In this document: one piece after another, positions 50,721-63,978 of the stretch | How positions within the stretch are numbered: the first letter of the stretch is position 1 | Layout: every line of letters starts with the position of its first letter | Origin: Hormiphora californensis | Lineage: Eukaryota > Ctenophora > Tentaculata > Cydippida > Pleurobrachiidae | Direction: 5' to 3' | DNA length: 64,000 nucleotides | Assembly (NCBI GenBank): GCA_020137815.1 | Contig: CM035360.1 | Location: 6,041,559 to 6,105,558, forward strand | Translations under genes and position numbers: made by a program | Notes under the pieces: generated by a model | Database searches by the model: none | What the model was told of the DNA's origin: nothing | The model's input: only the letters and a program-made list of their open reading frames with translations

Positions 50721-51448
50721 ATCACCGTCCGGGGCCTGGAGCGGCAGCCCCGGTGAGGGGTTTCGGGGGCGAAACCCCCAATAAACAGGGTCCAGGGGCC
50801 TAGCCCCGGCGGGGTGTAGCCTGTAGGGGGCGCCCCTGCAAGCAGGGTCCAGACTTCAGGGGCTGCAAGCCGCTCCGTCATGTTGATTCCTGTTGATTAT
50901 TGGCCGCCCACAGTCGCGAATCGTGAAAAAAGCAAACAATGTTAGCGGACTTAGGCAATGCTTTAAGCGGGCGACCAATATAATATGACGGAGCACTCAG
51001 CACCAGTAAGTAGTAACCACAGTATTAACTAACAGCGGTGCTCCGTCTGGCGTCTGCCTTCTAACAACAAAATTTGCCGCACACTTTGGCCTATGCTACA
51101 GGCCCTAAAGAAGCCGTGGAAAACGCGCGCACTTGGGGTCTGCAGCGCATGCCAACCGCACACTTTTCAAGTTTTTTATCCTAGCTGAGGAGATAAATCC
51201 CGCTCGAACGCCGCGCAGTTATTTGCGCGTTCTTGTTTTGCGCGTGACATTTTTTGCCAATCTGTCTCCCAATTAAAATCTCTCTTCCTACATCCATATT
51301 CTGTTCATAATTGATATGCCATTGACAGATTATTAAATCCTGGTAAGTTAAATAAGACGATCCAATTAAAAGTGTTGAAAATAAGTTAAATGTGTTGTTC
51401 AGATCCTGTTAATAAATTAAAACCGGGTTAAAATAGACTGTCCGTGTC
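50721..51448. other. Intergenic region, GC-rich
   Basis: Holds a GC-rich stretch (50721-50880) with several short inverted repeats (for example GGCTGCAAGCCGC, and GACGGAGC repeated inverted near 50873 and 50985) and a second such block to about 51250. No coding or tRNA-like structure is recognised. It may be the 5' flank or an untranslated part of another element. Confidence 0.5.
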
Positions 51449-54400
51449 TCACTGATCACTACTCTCAATAAAGTCTCTGGCAAGTTTTCGAACCTTCTCC
51501 GCCCTCTCTTCTTCTCCCTGCTGCACTTCAAAGTCAATGTATCGTTTAAAAAAGAATTTCATCTTCTTGGCCGGGAGTTTCAGCCCCACAACTCGGTCCA
51601 TCAATAGTCTGAGAAAGAAAAGGGCAAATGTTAGGGCTTGATAAGGGTCAGAAGGAGGGACATACTAAATGCAACATTCAAACTTGTACAACTGTACCTA
51701 GTTTGCTCGTGGTCACCCTGAGCGATGGTTTTGTCAAGGTAGACACTCCACAGATCCAGTCTACCTGGGTAGCTGGTCAGGACATTCTCAAACATCGTGG
51801 CACCCTTAGCGGGCTCCCCGTGTTTGTATTCCAGTTGAGCAAAGTGAGATATCGTCCTGACATCTGGAGGGGAAAGGAGGTGATAGAGTGGTTTAATATT
51901 GAGATTTTCAGATGAGTGGATGAGACGGAGTAGAGATTATGAGATGAGTATATAAGCGAGGGCCGGAATTTGTAAAAAAAAGTTCATTGATAACGCACGT
52001 TTATGTTTGGGTAGAGATTTGAGGGCCTTTGTGAGTAGCTCCCTTGCCTCGGTCATCCTTCCCTCTTGTCCTGCCAGGGAGGTCCCATACCCGCACCACA
52101 CATTCCTACTGCGGCGGTGCTTTTTCAGTAGTACAGAGCTGTAAATCTCGTCAAGCTCCTAGGGGGACAATGTGATTAGATGCAAAGATAAGTTTGATAG
52201 AGACAAAACGAAAAACAAACTTTTCAGAAATATATCTGTCCTACTCCTACTTTCTCAGAACCTACCTCAAACTTGTGTGACTTGTCAAGCACTGCTGCTA
52301 GTCGGGTAAACACCGCCTTTGGGTCATTAACAGCAGCGGCAGCCTGGCAGCTTGCCATCAGACTATCAGATGTTCCAAAAGAATTCTCCAGGTTAAACAG
52401 GGCAGACCAGACATTCAGTTTTTCTGATTCCAGTCTACAGAGGGAAGGTGTTGGTTAGGAAAGTAGTAGGGGAAAAAGGGGGGGGGGGGTAGTCCTGGAA
52501 AGAGGGAACGGAGAGGGAACGGAGAGGGAACTGACAAACAATATTCTCCAACTTACCGGTAGTTAATTGTATCAAAGGCACGTTTAGCAACAGCCCTTGC
52601 TCTCTCCACATTACCCCTGCCCAGCCAGTACGCCATAAAGCTCACCCAGCTCGCACTACAGTCCGGACTTGCCGCTACCAATCTCTCAAAGTCTTCCTCA
52701 GTCTCTGCAGCAGTGGTGTCTGTCTTTCTCTCCGCACTCCTTAGCTTCTCTTCCTCTTCTATCTTCCGTCTCTTGGCTTCCCTCTTAGCTGCACTCTTGC
52801 TCTGAAATGCAATGTTAGATGTAGTGTTACATTATTTAAATCATGTTAGCAGGGGTTATCTCCGGGGAGATTCTCCCCGATTTTGAGAAACTTATTCTGC
52901 CGAGATGAAAAAACAAACTACATACCAGTGGTTTGGCCTCTTCTTCTTTCTCCTTTTCTTCCTCTTCCTCCTCCTCCACCTCTTCCTTCTCTTCAAGTGC
53001 GTCACTTAGTGAGAGACCTTTGGGGGCTGAGGGGAAGATAATTATTGCCAATCCGAAACCCATCCGAAATGACAAGTGAACAATGGCCAGAGGATTGATA
53101 AAATCACCACACTTACAACTCCCACACGTAGCGCGGCAAAATGAGGCCGAGGTGACTGCACCACTACTAGTCATTTACCGGTTGAAGTTAGTTTCGGTTC
53201 TGGTTGGGCGAATGTAATCTTTGGACCATCATCCTCTTCGTCTTCCTCATCTCCCTCGTCTCCAGACTGTGGAATAGGGGGAATTCAATTTGAATGAGGT
53301 AACTAATCAGTAACAATTGTATCCATGGTAACACCTCGATAACTGAGGTAACCATGGTAACACATTGGTTATCAAGGTAACCATACTGTGTAACTGACCT
53401 GTTCAGATTGTTCACTCTCACTATTAGCCAGCCTCTCCATCAGTATATCATCCAGGCACTTCTGCACATCACCCTCCTCATCATCATCCTCACTACCATC
53501 CTGTTCCTTCCTGGCCTTCCTCAGATCACTGGCCTTCATGCTTAACTCGATCTTGGGTTCCGTTACCATGACAACCGCACGGACTAACTTTCCAGCGGGG
53601 AACATTGGCTGCCAGTGCTTCAGAAACTGATCACTCATGTTCTTCAACATTACCCGACCTGGGGAAGACATGTCGTGAATTAGGAGGGATCTACACACAA
53701 CTAAATGTTTTGACTGCATCATTCAACCTCCAAATGGAAAGTACACAATCGAGGCTCAAGAGGACATGATAAGATAAGATTTAAAAAAGTGTCAACAATT
53801 GCTGATAGGATCCACCACAGCACCCAGGGAGGGATCAGTTACTAACCTGTTACATTGTGTCCCAAGGAAATATAGACACCCAGAGAGGGATTAGTAGACC
53901 GGACATAACCATAAACAACCTTCCCCACAGCCACATCTTTAGCATCAGATATTACTGGGTTAGTAACTTTACGTGTACCACCTGAGAAGTGTATCACACC
54001 ATCAAATAACAGGTAACTAATTTCGTGGATTGAATACAGATTACAGAGCCAAATTGATGTAGTGGACCCTTGTTCAATAAGTGGTACGCATAACACCAAA
54101 CTATCCCGTAGCGATCTATATGTCATGCCTGGTGTTAATTTCGCCAGCTCAAACCCCGCTCAAACAAAGTTAAGTTAACTCACCACCGCCAGCTTTCTTC
54201 CACCGCTGGCTAAGCCTGCTCTTCCTACTGGAGAGAACCAGTTGTCGTTCCTCTCTCTTTACAACAGAGCAGTGTACCAGGGTATCAGATTCAAAGGGCG
54301 CCAGAGGGTCCTTATGGTATGTATCTGGAATTATAACGTGGTATAATGGAGGGCTGTTTTGAATATAATGCCAGTGCAGCGTCCAATCATCAAATCCTAA

Positions 54401-57400
54401 TCAGTGGTTGTCCACATCCAATTAATTAGATAATTAGTTGTTAGTTTTGTACCTGATATCTCTGTTAGTGGTATGATGCCATACTCCCGTGGTGTAACCT
54501 GTACCTTCACACCAATACCAGGTAGGGTAGATTTAACGGTACACCAGAACTTAGCTCCCTCTGAGCAGGGTCCTGGAGAAGGGGTACATCGTGAGGGTGA
54601 TTTGTGTAACCATGGTAACCATGGCGATATGTGTAACCATACATGGTGATCCGTGTAACCATGGTAACAAGGTGATCTGTGTAACTGCACTTACCAACAA
54701 GAGATAGATCCAGCCGGTTATCTTGAATACTGAACACAGTAGCGGTAACTGGCTGACCAATAACAAACCTCTCCGTCCACCCGTCTATTTCTGATTTACT
54801 CTGCGAGGTCAGAGTCCGAACTAGCCGACCATCTACACCCGGTGATACACCTGAAATGTACCAGTATAATGTGGTTGTTATATCAGAGCCCCATCAGAGC
54901 TCTTTCAGCACTGCACAGATTTCAGTTGGCAGAGCGATCAGGGGAAATTTATACACCTTTAAAGTTTAAATACATAGTTATATTAGTTCAAATTAGTATG
55001 TTGAAGATGAGTTAGCTAGATGAGCTTGTAGGTAATAGTTCTGTAAGACTTACTAATCCAGATGAAACCACGGTTGTCAAAGGCCCGAACAAATCCAGAT
55101 ATCTCTTGGCCTACCACAAGGGTCTTTATCAAATCAGCTGACTCATCAACCTAGAGGGTTATATTGTTGTATCTAATACGAGGGACTATGTTGGGATTGG
55201 GAACAGTGGTTGCCACTCAGAATCAGCTGTGATTTAGACAAAGATTGACACAGCAAATAGAAACATGATACGAGCAAGAGAGAAGGGGTAGAAAACGTAA
55301 GTTTGGAGTCTCTAACTTAGACAATAAGAAGAAACAATTCACACAACTTACCGTGTATTTTTGAGTTTGTATGACGTTATGTTTGTCAGTTTGTGGCACG
55401 CACAGGGGCGGCGGATAAGCATATATCATGGATATTGGAAAATGAAATAACTGCCAGAACTAATCTGACTTTATAGTGTGTGGTGTACCGTAGACATGTT
55501 GTGTCTAGCAAGTTTATATCTTTTCCCCTAGTTCTCACCTTCTCCTTTTCACCTATCTCTCTCACTTTTCCCTCACTCCCAGCCTGTTTGATACTGAACT
55601 CCCCGACCGACATTACAAAGTTGGTAGCGGTAATGGGCAGGTAGCGGTGTGTTTTGGAGTGCCTGGAAGGGAGTAGTTGAGAAATGAAGCGATAGATAAT
55701 AGTAGAGGGACAGCGACTACTGTATACAATTTCAGGACAAGTCACAAAAAACCAGTTTTTACCTGAATCCGATAAGTTTAGCTTCGAACTTGTCCCCCTG
55801 TTTGAATTGTGTCAGAGGGTTGAGATCAGCGGTGGGTGTATCTGTCACTTCCGTTATGTGAACTCTACCTTTCACCTGAACAACACATGAGAACGGTTAG
55901 ACAACGATGCCAGGGATACATTGTGACATAGCAATGGGATAAAACGAAACTATAGGATTGTCAGACCTGTTAGGACAAAGATGAATATGAATTGTTCATA
56001 CATTGTTAGTTTAGTAACACAAGGATAAATGTAGGATAAATGTAGGATAAATGTAGGATCGTCATCTGTTAGGGCAAGGATGAATATGATATGAATTATT
56101 TTAACCTTTTTGCCAAGTTGCACGTTCAATTGTATTGCTTTCACTGAAGTAACGGTGACAGTGTAAACTTGTCCTAGTTTAATGTCATCGAATGTGACAC
56201 TATCACCCTCACTCTTTGTCCTCTTCCTCTTCTCTCCTCCCGCTGTCTTGACAAACTCCAACAAGATTGGTTTACCTAAAATAGAAGGGGAAATAGTGGA
56301 GACGGATGGGTAATGGATCCTGAAATATTTTACGAATAAACCAATCATACAAACACATGTGTTTCAGAAATGTCAAGGAGACAAAAACAACTGATACCTT
56401 TCTCAGCAGTGCTAACAGTAAACTTCTTCTTGTCTCCACATGTCACTTCCTTGTTAACTAGCCTCCTTGAATCGTTGGTGTTGCCCCTTCGGGGTGCGTA
56501 GCACAATCTGGTACAGGGCGGTTATAAATAAGTGAACCAGGGATTAATGAGGTTGGCGAGAAAAAAGGGGCTTGGCGTCACAGTGATTTGAATTGAACTT
56601 CCATGCGATATAGTACATCACACGCATGTAATTGCACTATTGTTAGCTTGTTCGCCCGGGTTTGGTACAGTCTGCGGCGCGCAGTGTTGAGACGAACACG
56701 TTCCGAAAATGCAGGATTATGGGAATGCAAATGAAAGTTAAATAAAAATATAAATATTACCTGTGTCCCTTGTCAGCAACGTAAACAACAAAATACTCCT
56801 CCGTCACCAGAACAATCTCCCCCTCCACTTCCTCTCCCTCCTTCATCTTCTTCTTCTTCTTCCCCTCCTTCAACCCTTCTACCATCTCAGCACCATTACC
56901 GATACTGTATATATTCTGGGCAGCATCATAATCCAGTACCACCCCCTCCATCTCAGTCCCGACATGTTGTTCCTGTGTCCCAGAAATAAATCCAACACCG
57001 GACCCAGTTAGAGATACAAAAGTGCCCTCTTTGGCCACCCTCGTTACTTCGCATGTAACTAGGCAACCGGGCGTATGTGCTGGCTGTCGTCCAAACTTCT
57101 CCCACTCAACAAACAGGCGTGAGAGCTGATCGACAGTGTTGCCCTCTATATCTGATCCCTTGAGAGACACCAGAAATCGGCCTTTTTCAAGATCAATATT
57201 TGTGACCTTACACACCACACTCTCGTTTGCTTTGAAGACCTCCGTGGGATCGCTCACAAAATCATCGCAAAGACAGGCCTTGGGACAGAGACCAATAAAC
57301 CCGTTCGCTGTCTCAACAAAACATCCATAGTTCTGGAAATCTTTGATGTAACCAGGAACTAGGGTTCCAACTTCGAAATCCGTTATTTGCTTCTTGTTAG

Positions 57401-59211
57401 GGTTTGATTCCATCCATCCGAGAAGAGATGGTTTGGTGGTGACAATTATCTTCTTCTGCCGCTTGCTCAATACCAAGACTTTGGGGAAGGAGGACCCGGG
57501 CGCGAGGAGGAGAAGGGGTTGTTCAAGAGCTGGGAAATCTGTTAGATGTCCGACCGGTAAATCAGCCTGTTCCCCAGTGCTCAACTGGACTAGGATGTTG
57601 TCTGTTGTTGTTGAGATGACCTATAGGAGGGAAGGAGTAATATTAAACGTGGGAGGAGGAGTTGAAAGTAAAGGAAGGGGTGACGGGGATACGAGGAGTT
57701 GTTACAGAAAAAGAATAGAGATGGAAATTATTGACTTACTGTCGCGGAGTAGGTTTGCCCCTTTCTGGCCCATTTTGAATCATTAGAGTTTTTAGTAGCC
57801 GTCTCTTCTATCAGGTTGAGGCTGAGAGTCAATTTCTGATTTTCTGCATCAACACTTACAACACGGCAAGTTAACACCTGAGATAGAGTGATCATACAAT
57901 ACAACATAGAACATTCATTTACTTCCTCAGTGACTGAGTCAATCCTCGTGTATTTTGAATTGACGCGGTTTCGTCTGACACTAAACCGAGGGAGACGCGC
58001 ACACTGCTATGCTGTACGTAGTCCTTCTTTTACAATTCACACATCGCGCGTTACAAACAAGTAGTGTAATAAGGGGTGGGTTTTAGGGACAATGCGTGGT
58101 GCCACAAAATACACAGATCAGGGAACAAGGGACGGTACATGACAGTGTGATTCTGTTACCAATTTGTGTCCAAATTGTCATGTACTAGTAAATAAAACGA
58201 TTCTTAGACAACATCATAATTACCTGCCCGATCTTGTACATTCCTTCTATCTGTTCCACACTCAGAGGAACGTTGGATATTTGGCTGTTGTGAACTAGAC
58301 CCTGAAATACAGAATAATGGTTTTATTTAAGTTTTATTTTAAGGAATTCAAGGCTTGTAATGAAAATGACACAACAGGGTGATTTCCACTTACCCTAACG
58401 TTTCCAGTAAAGTTCATGATAATTCCAAATGGTTTCACAGCAGCAACCCACCCTGTGACCTGTTCCCCAACCTTCATACCATCAAATCCCTGGACATCCG
58501 CTGTGTTGTTCCGGACCAGACTCTTTTTTAGGGTCAAAGAGACACGTCGCTTAGCAACGTCTACAGAGATTACTTTCGCTTTCACTTTCTGGTTTTCCTT
58601 AAACTTTAGGGAGGGGTTCTTGATTCGGATATCGGCAAGGTGCAGCTTGGGCACCAGTGCTGAAAGAGAGATTGACTGTTGTTCAATGACTGTTTCTGTA
58701 AAGCAGTTGCCTTTTTCGACCCTGTCTCACAGCGCCCCACACTCTTTAATAAATATTTTAAAGGAATACTAAATAAGTACCTCTGATGTTTTCAGCAAGT
58801 TTGACGATCAGCCCGAATTCCTCAACAGTCACAACAGTTCCTGATACTGTAGAGGCTACTACCACATCAGCATAGGATAGGAACTGTTTCGATAGGTCAC
58901 TATCTCGTAGTGATACCTAGCAATGGGATAACAATGAAAAGAGGAGATGGAAAAGATCAAGTGGTTACTTCTACTGTTAGCTGGCTTTTGAAAGCTATAG
59001 TTCATATTCACTTTTCTCTATAAATTTGAGATTTATTTGTTCTCATCATGCATTTATTTGTTTTTGTTTCACTTACCTGGACCAGATTATCTGCACGTCG
59101 ATATCCCATCACCCTAACTTTATGGGTCGTACCAGCCTTGTGCTTAGCTCCAATCTTCTCAGAATCCTTGTCCGTGATCTTGGATCTATGAGCAAAACCA
59201 AACACTCCTGC

Positions 59212-59248
<37 letters not shown>

Positions 59249-61573
59249 TATCAGTTTTTGGGATATAATAAGAGACTTGGACTTATCACATTATACTGAT
59301 TATTTCTTAGTTTTAACAACTGTTTGACAACTAACCTGTGTCAAGTTCCAGAAATATTCCATCTTTGGTAACCCTGGTAACAGTAGCATCCTCAACTAGT
59401 TGGCCCCGATCCAGGGGAGGTGATCCAGCTGATTCTTCCAATGTCAAGTGACATGATAGAGTACTGAGGAGGACACCCTGAAGAGAGAGAGAGGAGGTTG
59501 AAATAAGTCATCGCGGTAGTAGGGTACATTTTAGCGTTCCCGCGGGTCATTTTGTTACCAAGAGAGGGTTGGAGGTTGAAATAAGGGGATATATATTCAC
59601 ACTCAGCATAATATTTTTCTCGGTGTAAAGGAAGTGAAATATAATTTACCTTATTTTCAGGGTTTATAAAAACAACGCGGGCCTGTAATTTTCTCTTGAT
59701 TGGATACACCTCTTTTATAGTCCTCTCATTTCCATAAAGATCACCCAGGTGGACTAGATGAATAGCACCCTGAAAATATACACGTCATTGCAAACTCCAT
59801 ATATATGGGAATCAGCTGCCATGGGACAGTGAACGCCATATATGGGCATAAAACACTATGTTCACATGAATTTTATGCCTATATTTGGGTATCACGTGAC
59901 TCACCTGCATGCCGTTGAGGAAGGAGCATCTGAGGCCGTTGACAGTGTGTTTCTTGACCGATACATTGACCAGATGTCCGGGGAGAAGGGAAGAGAAGTT
60001 TCCAATCACCTTATCTGACTGAATCCTATCTTTTTTAGTGTACCAATCTGGAAACATTGATACGTTGTGGTAACACAACTAAGTAGAAAGCTTGATGAGA
60101 AAAACAGTCAATAATAATATTAGTTTGTCCCAAAAATAATCACCCCTTAGTCCTTACCCAGTATAACACTGCTCTCAGTAGCACTCTTTACGGTTGCCAT
60201 GACAACGTCACACGGTTTCAGGGTGACGTCAGCAGACTTGGAAAGGAAGGCCGTGGTGTTGGATATACCGACATTAACCAGATACCCATGATCTTCAACA
60301 CTACTTACTACACCCTGTACCACCTGGGAGAATTATTGGGTTACACCCAAGTTACACAAAAGTCCCGGCACTTTTACAATCCATACTGAATAGATCGAAG
60401 ACTCCCAAAGCAAACTGATAAAAAATTGTTCAAATGTTATCAAGGACTGCCGGAAAAACTTCAAATTCAACAAAACTAACTCATTTCCCACGTTATATGA
60501 TTCTCACCAGATGTTTGTTGAGGTCTTGTAGTTTGAGATGTTTGTTAACAACAGAGGGTTTGGTAGTCAGGTAGCACTTTTTAGCCTTGTTAACTGTGTC
60601 CACTGAGAGGACACTACACAGGAGGGACTGTCCAACACTAACAATGTCACATAGATCTGGTACCGACTAAAGGGGGGGGGGTTAGGAGAATACAACCTCC
60701 TTGATCTGAAACAAGTGTCCAAGCTACTTTATGATCAGCTAATTTCGAGCTACTTTAATTTCACTGCTATTTCTAATACTCAGTACCACAGATGGCATGC
60801 CCCATCCTATTGTCCCTTACCGTATCTTCGGTGTTCCCTTCTTCACTGGATAGAAGGCTGTTAAACTCGTCACTCAACTCAGTGCCTGAGTGACAAGTGT
60901 TTTAAAACCCGCGTGTGGAAGCTGTCAAGTATCATCTTACTTTTACATGTTATCTTAGTTTGGGTTTCCAGGGGACATGAATATTGAATATTCAACCAGA
61001 GCCCAGAATAAATTAAACTTCAACATTAAAATTGCAGGGGCGAAGTGTGTTCCACATACCTTTTATAAAACCTGTGAGACCGAATGGGAGATTTAACACA
61101 ACATCAACCTCCCCAACCTCACTCACAACTCCAAGGAGAATAGTACCCGGCTGAAGTTTCTGAAAAAATGAAAGATATATAAAGATCTAGATTATAATCT
61201 GTTGTACTGTGTTCTGAACAACAGTCGAGATTCAACAACTAAATCCTATACCTTGTATGAGACTTGTTCCAGAGGTTTTCCCAGGTCCAGCTCATCTTTC
61301 AACGTGTTCTTCTTAGGTTCCTCAACTGGGACTTTCTAAAAGAAATGGATGTCACATTTCAAAAGATGTGAAACAAACTATATCGTGCCTGCCATCTAGT
61401 CTGACGTAAAATATCAATGTTTTGAAGAACAGGAAACTTACGAATAAATTATCACTTTCTGGTCCTTCCTTAGTTTTTAGTTTTTTAGTGGTCGATCGAC
61501 CTCTGACAAAGTCAACTTCTTCTGTCAGCTTTCGTTTTTCTTTTGTCTCTGATTCATCTCCGGCAACCGCCAT
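51449..61573 (-). CDS. PDCD11: PDCD11/Rrp5 ribosome-biogenesis factor, complete, about 30 exons
   Basis: Nucleolar RNA-binding protein required for cleavages that release 18S and 5.8S rRNA. ATG at 61571-61573 (MAVAGDESETKEKRK, a basic nucleolar-type N-terminus with RSTTKKLKTK). From about 61160 to 53650 the exons encode a long series of S1 RNA-binding repeats, for example GVVSEVGEVDVVLNLPFGLT, SVEDHGYLVNVG, AKVISVDVAKRRVSLTLKK, GYIKDFQNYGCFVETANGF and VTNIDLEKGRFLVSLKGSD; the largest exon is about 56760-57620. An acidic linker follows (GSEDDDEEGD at about 53480 and GLSLSDALEEKEE at about 52990). Exons from 52800 to 51449 form HAT/TPR-like helical repeats (SWVSFMAYWLGRGNVERARA, NVWCGYGTSLAG, LWSVYLDKTIAQGD, FFKRYIDFEVQQGEEERAEK), stop TGA at 51449. 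Domain order and length match human PDCD11. The acceptor-like TTTTTTAG lies 4 nt before the ATG. Confidence 0.93.
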
Positions 61574-62253
61574 TGTTCTAAAAAATAGGGTAAGAGAGAG
61601 AAAGATATTGAAACGAGAGGCTAGGAAGGGAGAGAGAGATGGAGGGGGAAGATAGAGATGGGGAAACCGAAATGCAAATGTGAACAAAAAATGGAAAGAA
61701 TCGAGATGCATTTTCAATCAATCGAACACAAACGTCAAACATATACATACATTTCACATACAAAAATTAAAACTTTTCCAAAGGTATTTTAAAGTTTAAA
61801 CCTACAATATGTACATACATACTTATTTTAAAATAATTTTATGAAGCAGGATCAAGGTTGATTATAAGTATGTAATCAGATTATACCTACAACCCTATAA
61901 AATAAGTCTGCACATACAGCATGCATATTGTATGATACAAGTTTAAAATACCTTTGGAAAAGTTATATTTGTGACGCATATACAGTCGGACCCCGACTTA
62001 CCGGGGAGAATGAACTTCCCCTGTTACAGGAAGTTAACAGACCCCGGGCCGATGTACACCCCTTTCCCCCGAGCATCCCAGTAAATAGGGGTCCGACTGT
62101 CTCACAAAATATGCCTGTAAAAATAACCTCTGCCATAACGGGCATAATATACACAAACAAAAGTGACTATTCTCAAGGCAAAAAAAAACATTAAAGCTTT
62201 ATGTCGGAAATTTATCCGTTGGCCGTCTGCGGTAAACTCAGCAATGTTTTGAA
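61574..62253. other. Intergenic gap, kinase-RNase gene to PDCD11
   Basis: Both flanking genes run on the minus strand, so this is the 3' end of one and the 5' flank of the other. It contains a TC-rich tract that ends in the acceptor-like site of PDCD11, AT-rich sequence, and a MITE. No gene is seen. Confidence 0.6.
61983..62099. mobile_element. Pogo/Tigger-like MITE, second copy
   Basis: TIRs CAGTCGGACCCCGACTTA and TAAATAGGGGTCCGACTG. TA precedes the left end; the right flank is TC, so one copy of the TA duplication has mutated. Same family as 25068-25239. Confidence 0.82.
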
Positions 62254-63810
62254 TTATTCAACAAGTGATCGAAAAGACTTTGAGTCCTGGAAAATATCAC
62301 TTCTCACTGCTAAACACAAATTTACTTTTGAAATGTCAGGCCCAGCGACATTAAAAATTTTGGAGAAAGTGGACTTGGCTGACTCGACAAGAGTTTCCCG
62401 ACTCTCATCATTCGTTCCATAAAAAAAGTTTTTCCCTCTCACATCACAATACACATAATTAAATAACCAGTAGCATATGTAAGCCATAGGAAGGACTGGG
62501 GCAAATTTTCCCTTGAAGCAGTATCGATAGAAATCCTCAGAAGTTCCAGAGCCAAGCCTCTCAGGGCAATAAAGATCTGTACGGTGAAGCTCAGGATGCT
62601 GTACTCGATTTCGAATCAGCCGAATTATATCACTAAGGTTACTATCGCTAGCCAGTTTAAACCCATAAAGTTGTTCTGGAAGTAGGCCTAGAGGCTCTTG
62701 TTTTTTCTTTGAGCCTTTCTTTTTTTTCGGTGGTACAGAAAACTGTTTCCAGTATTGTTCAACTTGTGCTTTCAATGCTCCTCCAATGAATGGAGGGGTT
62801 GTGAGTAAAGTATTGCACTCGTTGAGAAAGGTCATCTTTTTTTCAATACTCCAAAAGAGTGGGTGATTAAGAATCTGCGGGGCGGAAATACGCTTTTCAG
62901 CAGCTGTTACAACACAAACGTCAATCAACAAGTCGGCAAACAATGTGTCAGCGTGTAAATTTTTCTCCGAAATAAAAGATACCCTCAATGATTTGGCTAT
63001 GTTTCCGTTGCGATGATGATCAACCCCAAATGGATGCTCAGCTTTAACAGATGTCCACTCAGAACTTCGTTGAAATGTCATTATGAATTGTGCCAAACAA
63101 CCGAAAGCAAACACGTCTCCAGAACACCCGGCTTTCTTTGAGCCATTTAATGTTTCTGGTGGCATCCAACCGTGTGATCCAACTCTTTGTTGACTTACAG
63201 TAACACACTTCCTGTAGGGATCAACTTCTCGAGACAGGCCAAAATCAGATATTACGGGAATGAATTTGTTAAGCTGAGGGTTGTATTTAACCAAGATATT
63301 CGAGGGTTTCAAATCCCGGTGGACAACTCCTTCCCGGTGCATGTAGTCCATTCCATTTGCAATCTCCAATAACATTTCCTTTTTACTTGACCAATTTCCA
63401 TCCAAGTCGTTTTTTGGATACGGGGTCCCAAAAACAGTTGTTCCATTCGATAGAAGAGTGACCAAAGATCCAAGACAAAGCTCAAGGGCAATTTTCTCGA
63501 AATCATCGTCGAAGTCGTAGAAATAATACCGTATGATATTTTCGTGCTTTAGTTTCAAAAGGGCACTAATCTGGTGATTCACATTCTTCTTTAGCTCCTC
63601 ATCATCACTCTGGATCCTTTTCACAGCAACAATCTTTTCACTTGGACCTTGGACGAACAGCCCGAAGTAAACGATTCCTTCACTGCCTTTATCAATACGA
63701 AAAGCCGGTTTAGCTATGAGCTTGATTGGACTCCCAAACTTGCCGTAGAGATCCTGGAAATTTGCATTCCCTTTCAAGAATCTGCGAGCCACAATGTTTT
63801 CGTATGACAT
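62254..63810 (-). CDS. Protein kinase plus KEN RNase (IRE1/RNase L-like) without sensor domain
   Basis: 518 residues, single exon, stop TAA at 62254. The kinase core is complete: glycine loop KGSEGIVYFG (41-50), VAVKR with Lys64, HRDLKPSNIL (164-173), DFGLS (189-193), MPPETL (216-221). A KEN-type nuclease domain follows at about 320-460 (LNHPLFWSIEKKMTFLNE, then SDIIRLIRNRVQH, then DFYRYCFKGKFAPVL). Asn401 and His405 align with the catalytic Asn906 and His910 of human IRE1. IRE1 has a lumenal sensor and membrane helix, and RNase L has ankyrin repeats; neither is present here, and the N-terminus before the kinase is only about 35 residues. The lysine-rich linker PKKKKGSKKK lies between the domains. 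It probably cleaves RNA when dimerised by nucleotide or an upstream partner. An upstream exon with a sensor outside the window is not excluded. Confidence 0.88.
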   Translation of the reverse strand: MSYENIVARRFLKGNANFQDLYGKFGSPIKLIAKPAFRIDKGSEGIVYFGLFVQGPSEKIVAVKRIQSDDEELKKNVNHQISALLKLKHENIIRYYFYDFDDDFEKIALELCLGSLVTLLSNGTTVFGTPYPKNDLDGNWSSKKEMLLEIANGMDYMHREGVVHRDLKPSNILVKYNPQLNKFIPVISDFGLSREVDPYRKCVTVSQQRVGSHGWMPPETLNGSKKAGCSGDVFAFGCLAQFIMTFQRSSEWTSVKAEHPFGVDHHRNGNIAKSLRVSFISEKNLHADTLFADLLIDVCVVTAAEKRISAPQILNHPLFWSIEKKMTFLNECNTLLTTPPFIGGALKAQVEQYWKQFSVPPKKKKGSKKKQEPLGLLPEQLYGFKLASDSNLSDIIRLIRNRVQHPELHRTDLYCPERLGSGTSEDFYRYCFKGKFAPVLPMAYICYWLFNYVYCDVRGKNFFYGTNDESRETLVESAKSTFSKIFNVAGPDISKVNLCLAVRSDIFQDSKSFRSLVE

Positions 63811-63887
63811 GGCTAAACAGAGGATAACAGTGGGGTTTACAGTGGGAGAACAATATAGGGAATAGGGATTTTGATTGCGGGGTGAGT

Positions 63888-63906
63888 CGGGAGAGAGAGA
63901 GAGAGA

Positions 63907-63978
<72 letters not shown>

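Noticed and set aside
50721-51250. Structured ncRNA or SL RNA gene
   Set aside because: Short inverted repeats exist, but the leader here is not followed by a GT donor and I see no Sm-type site or RNA family pattern.
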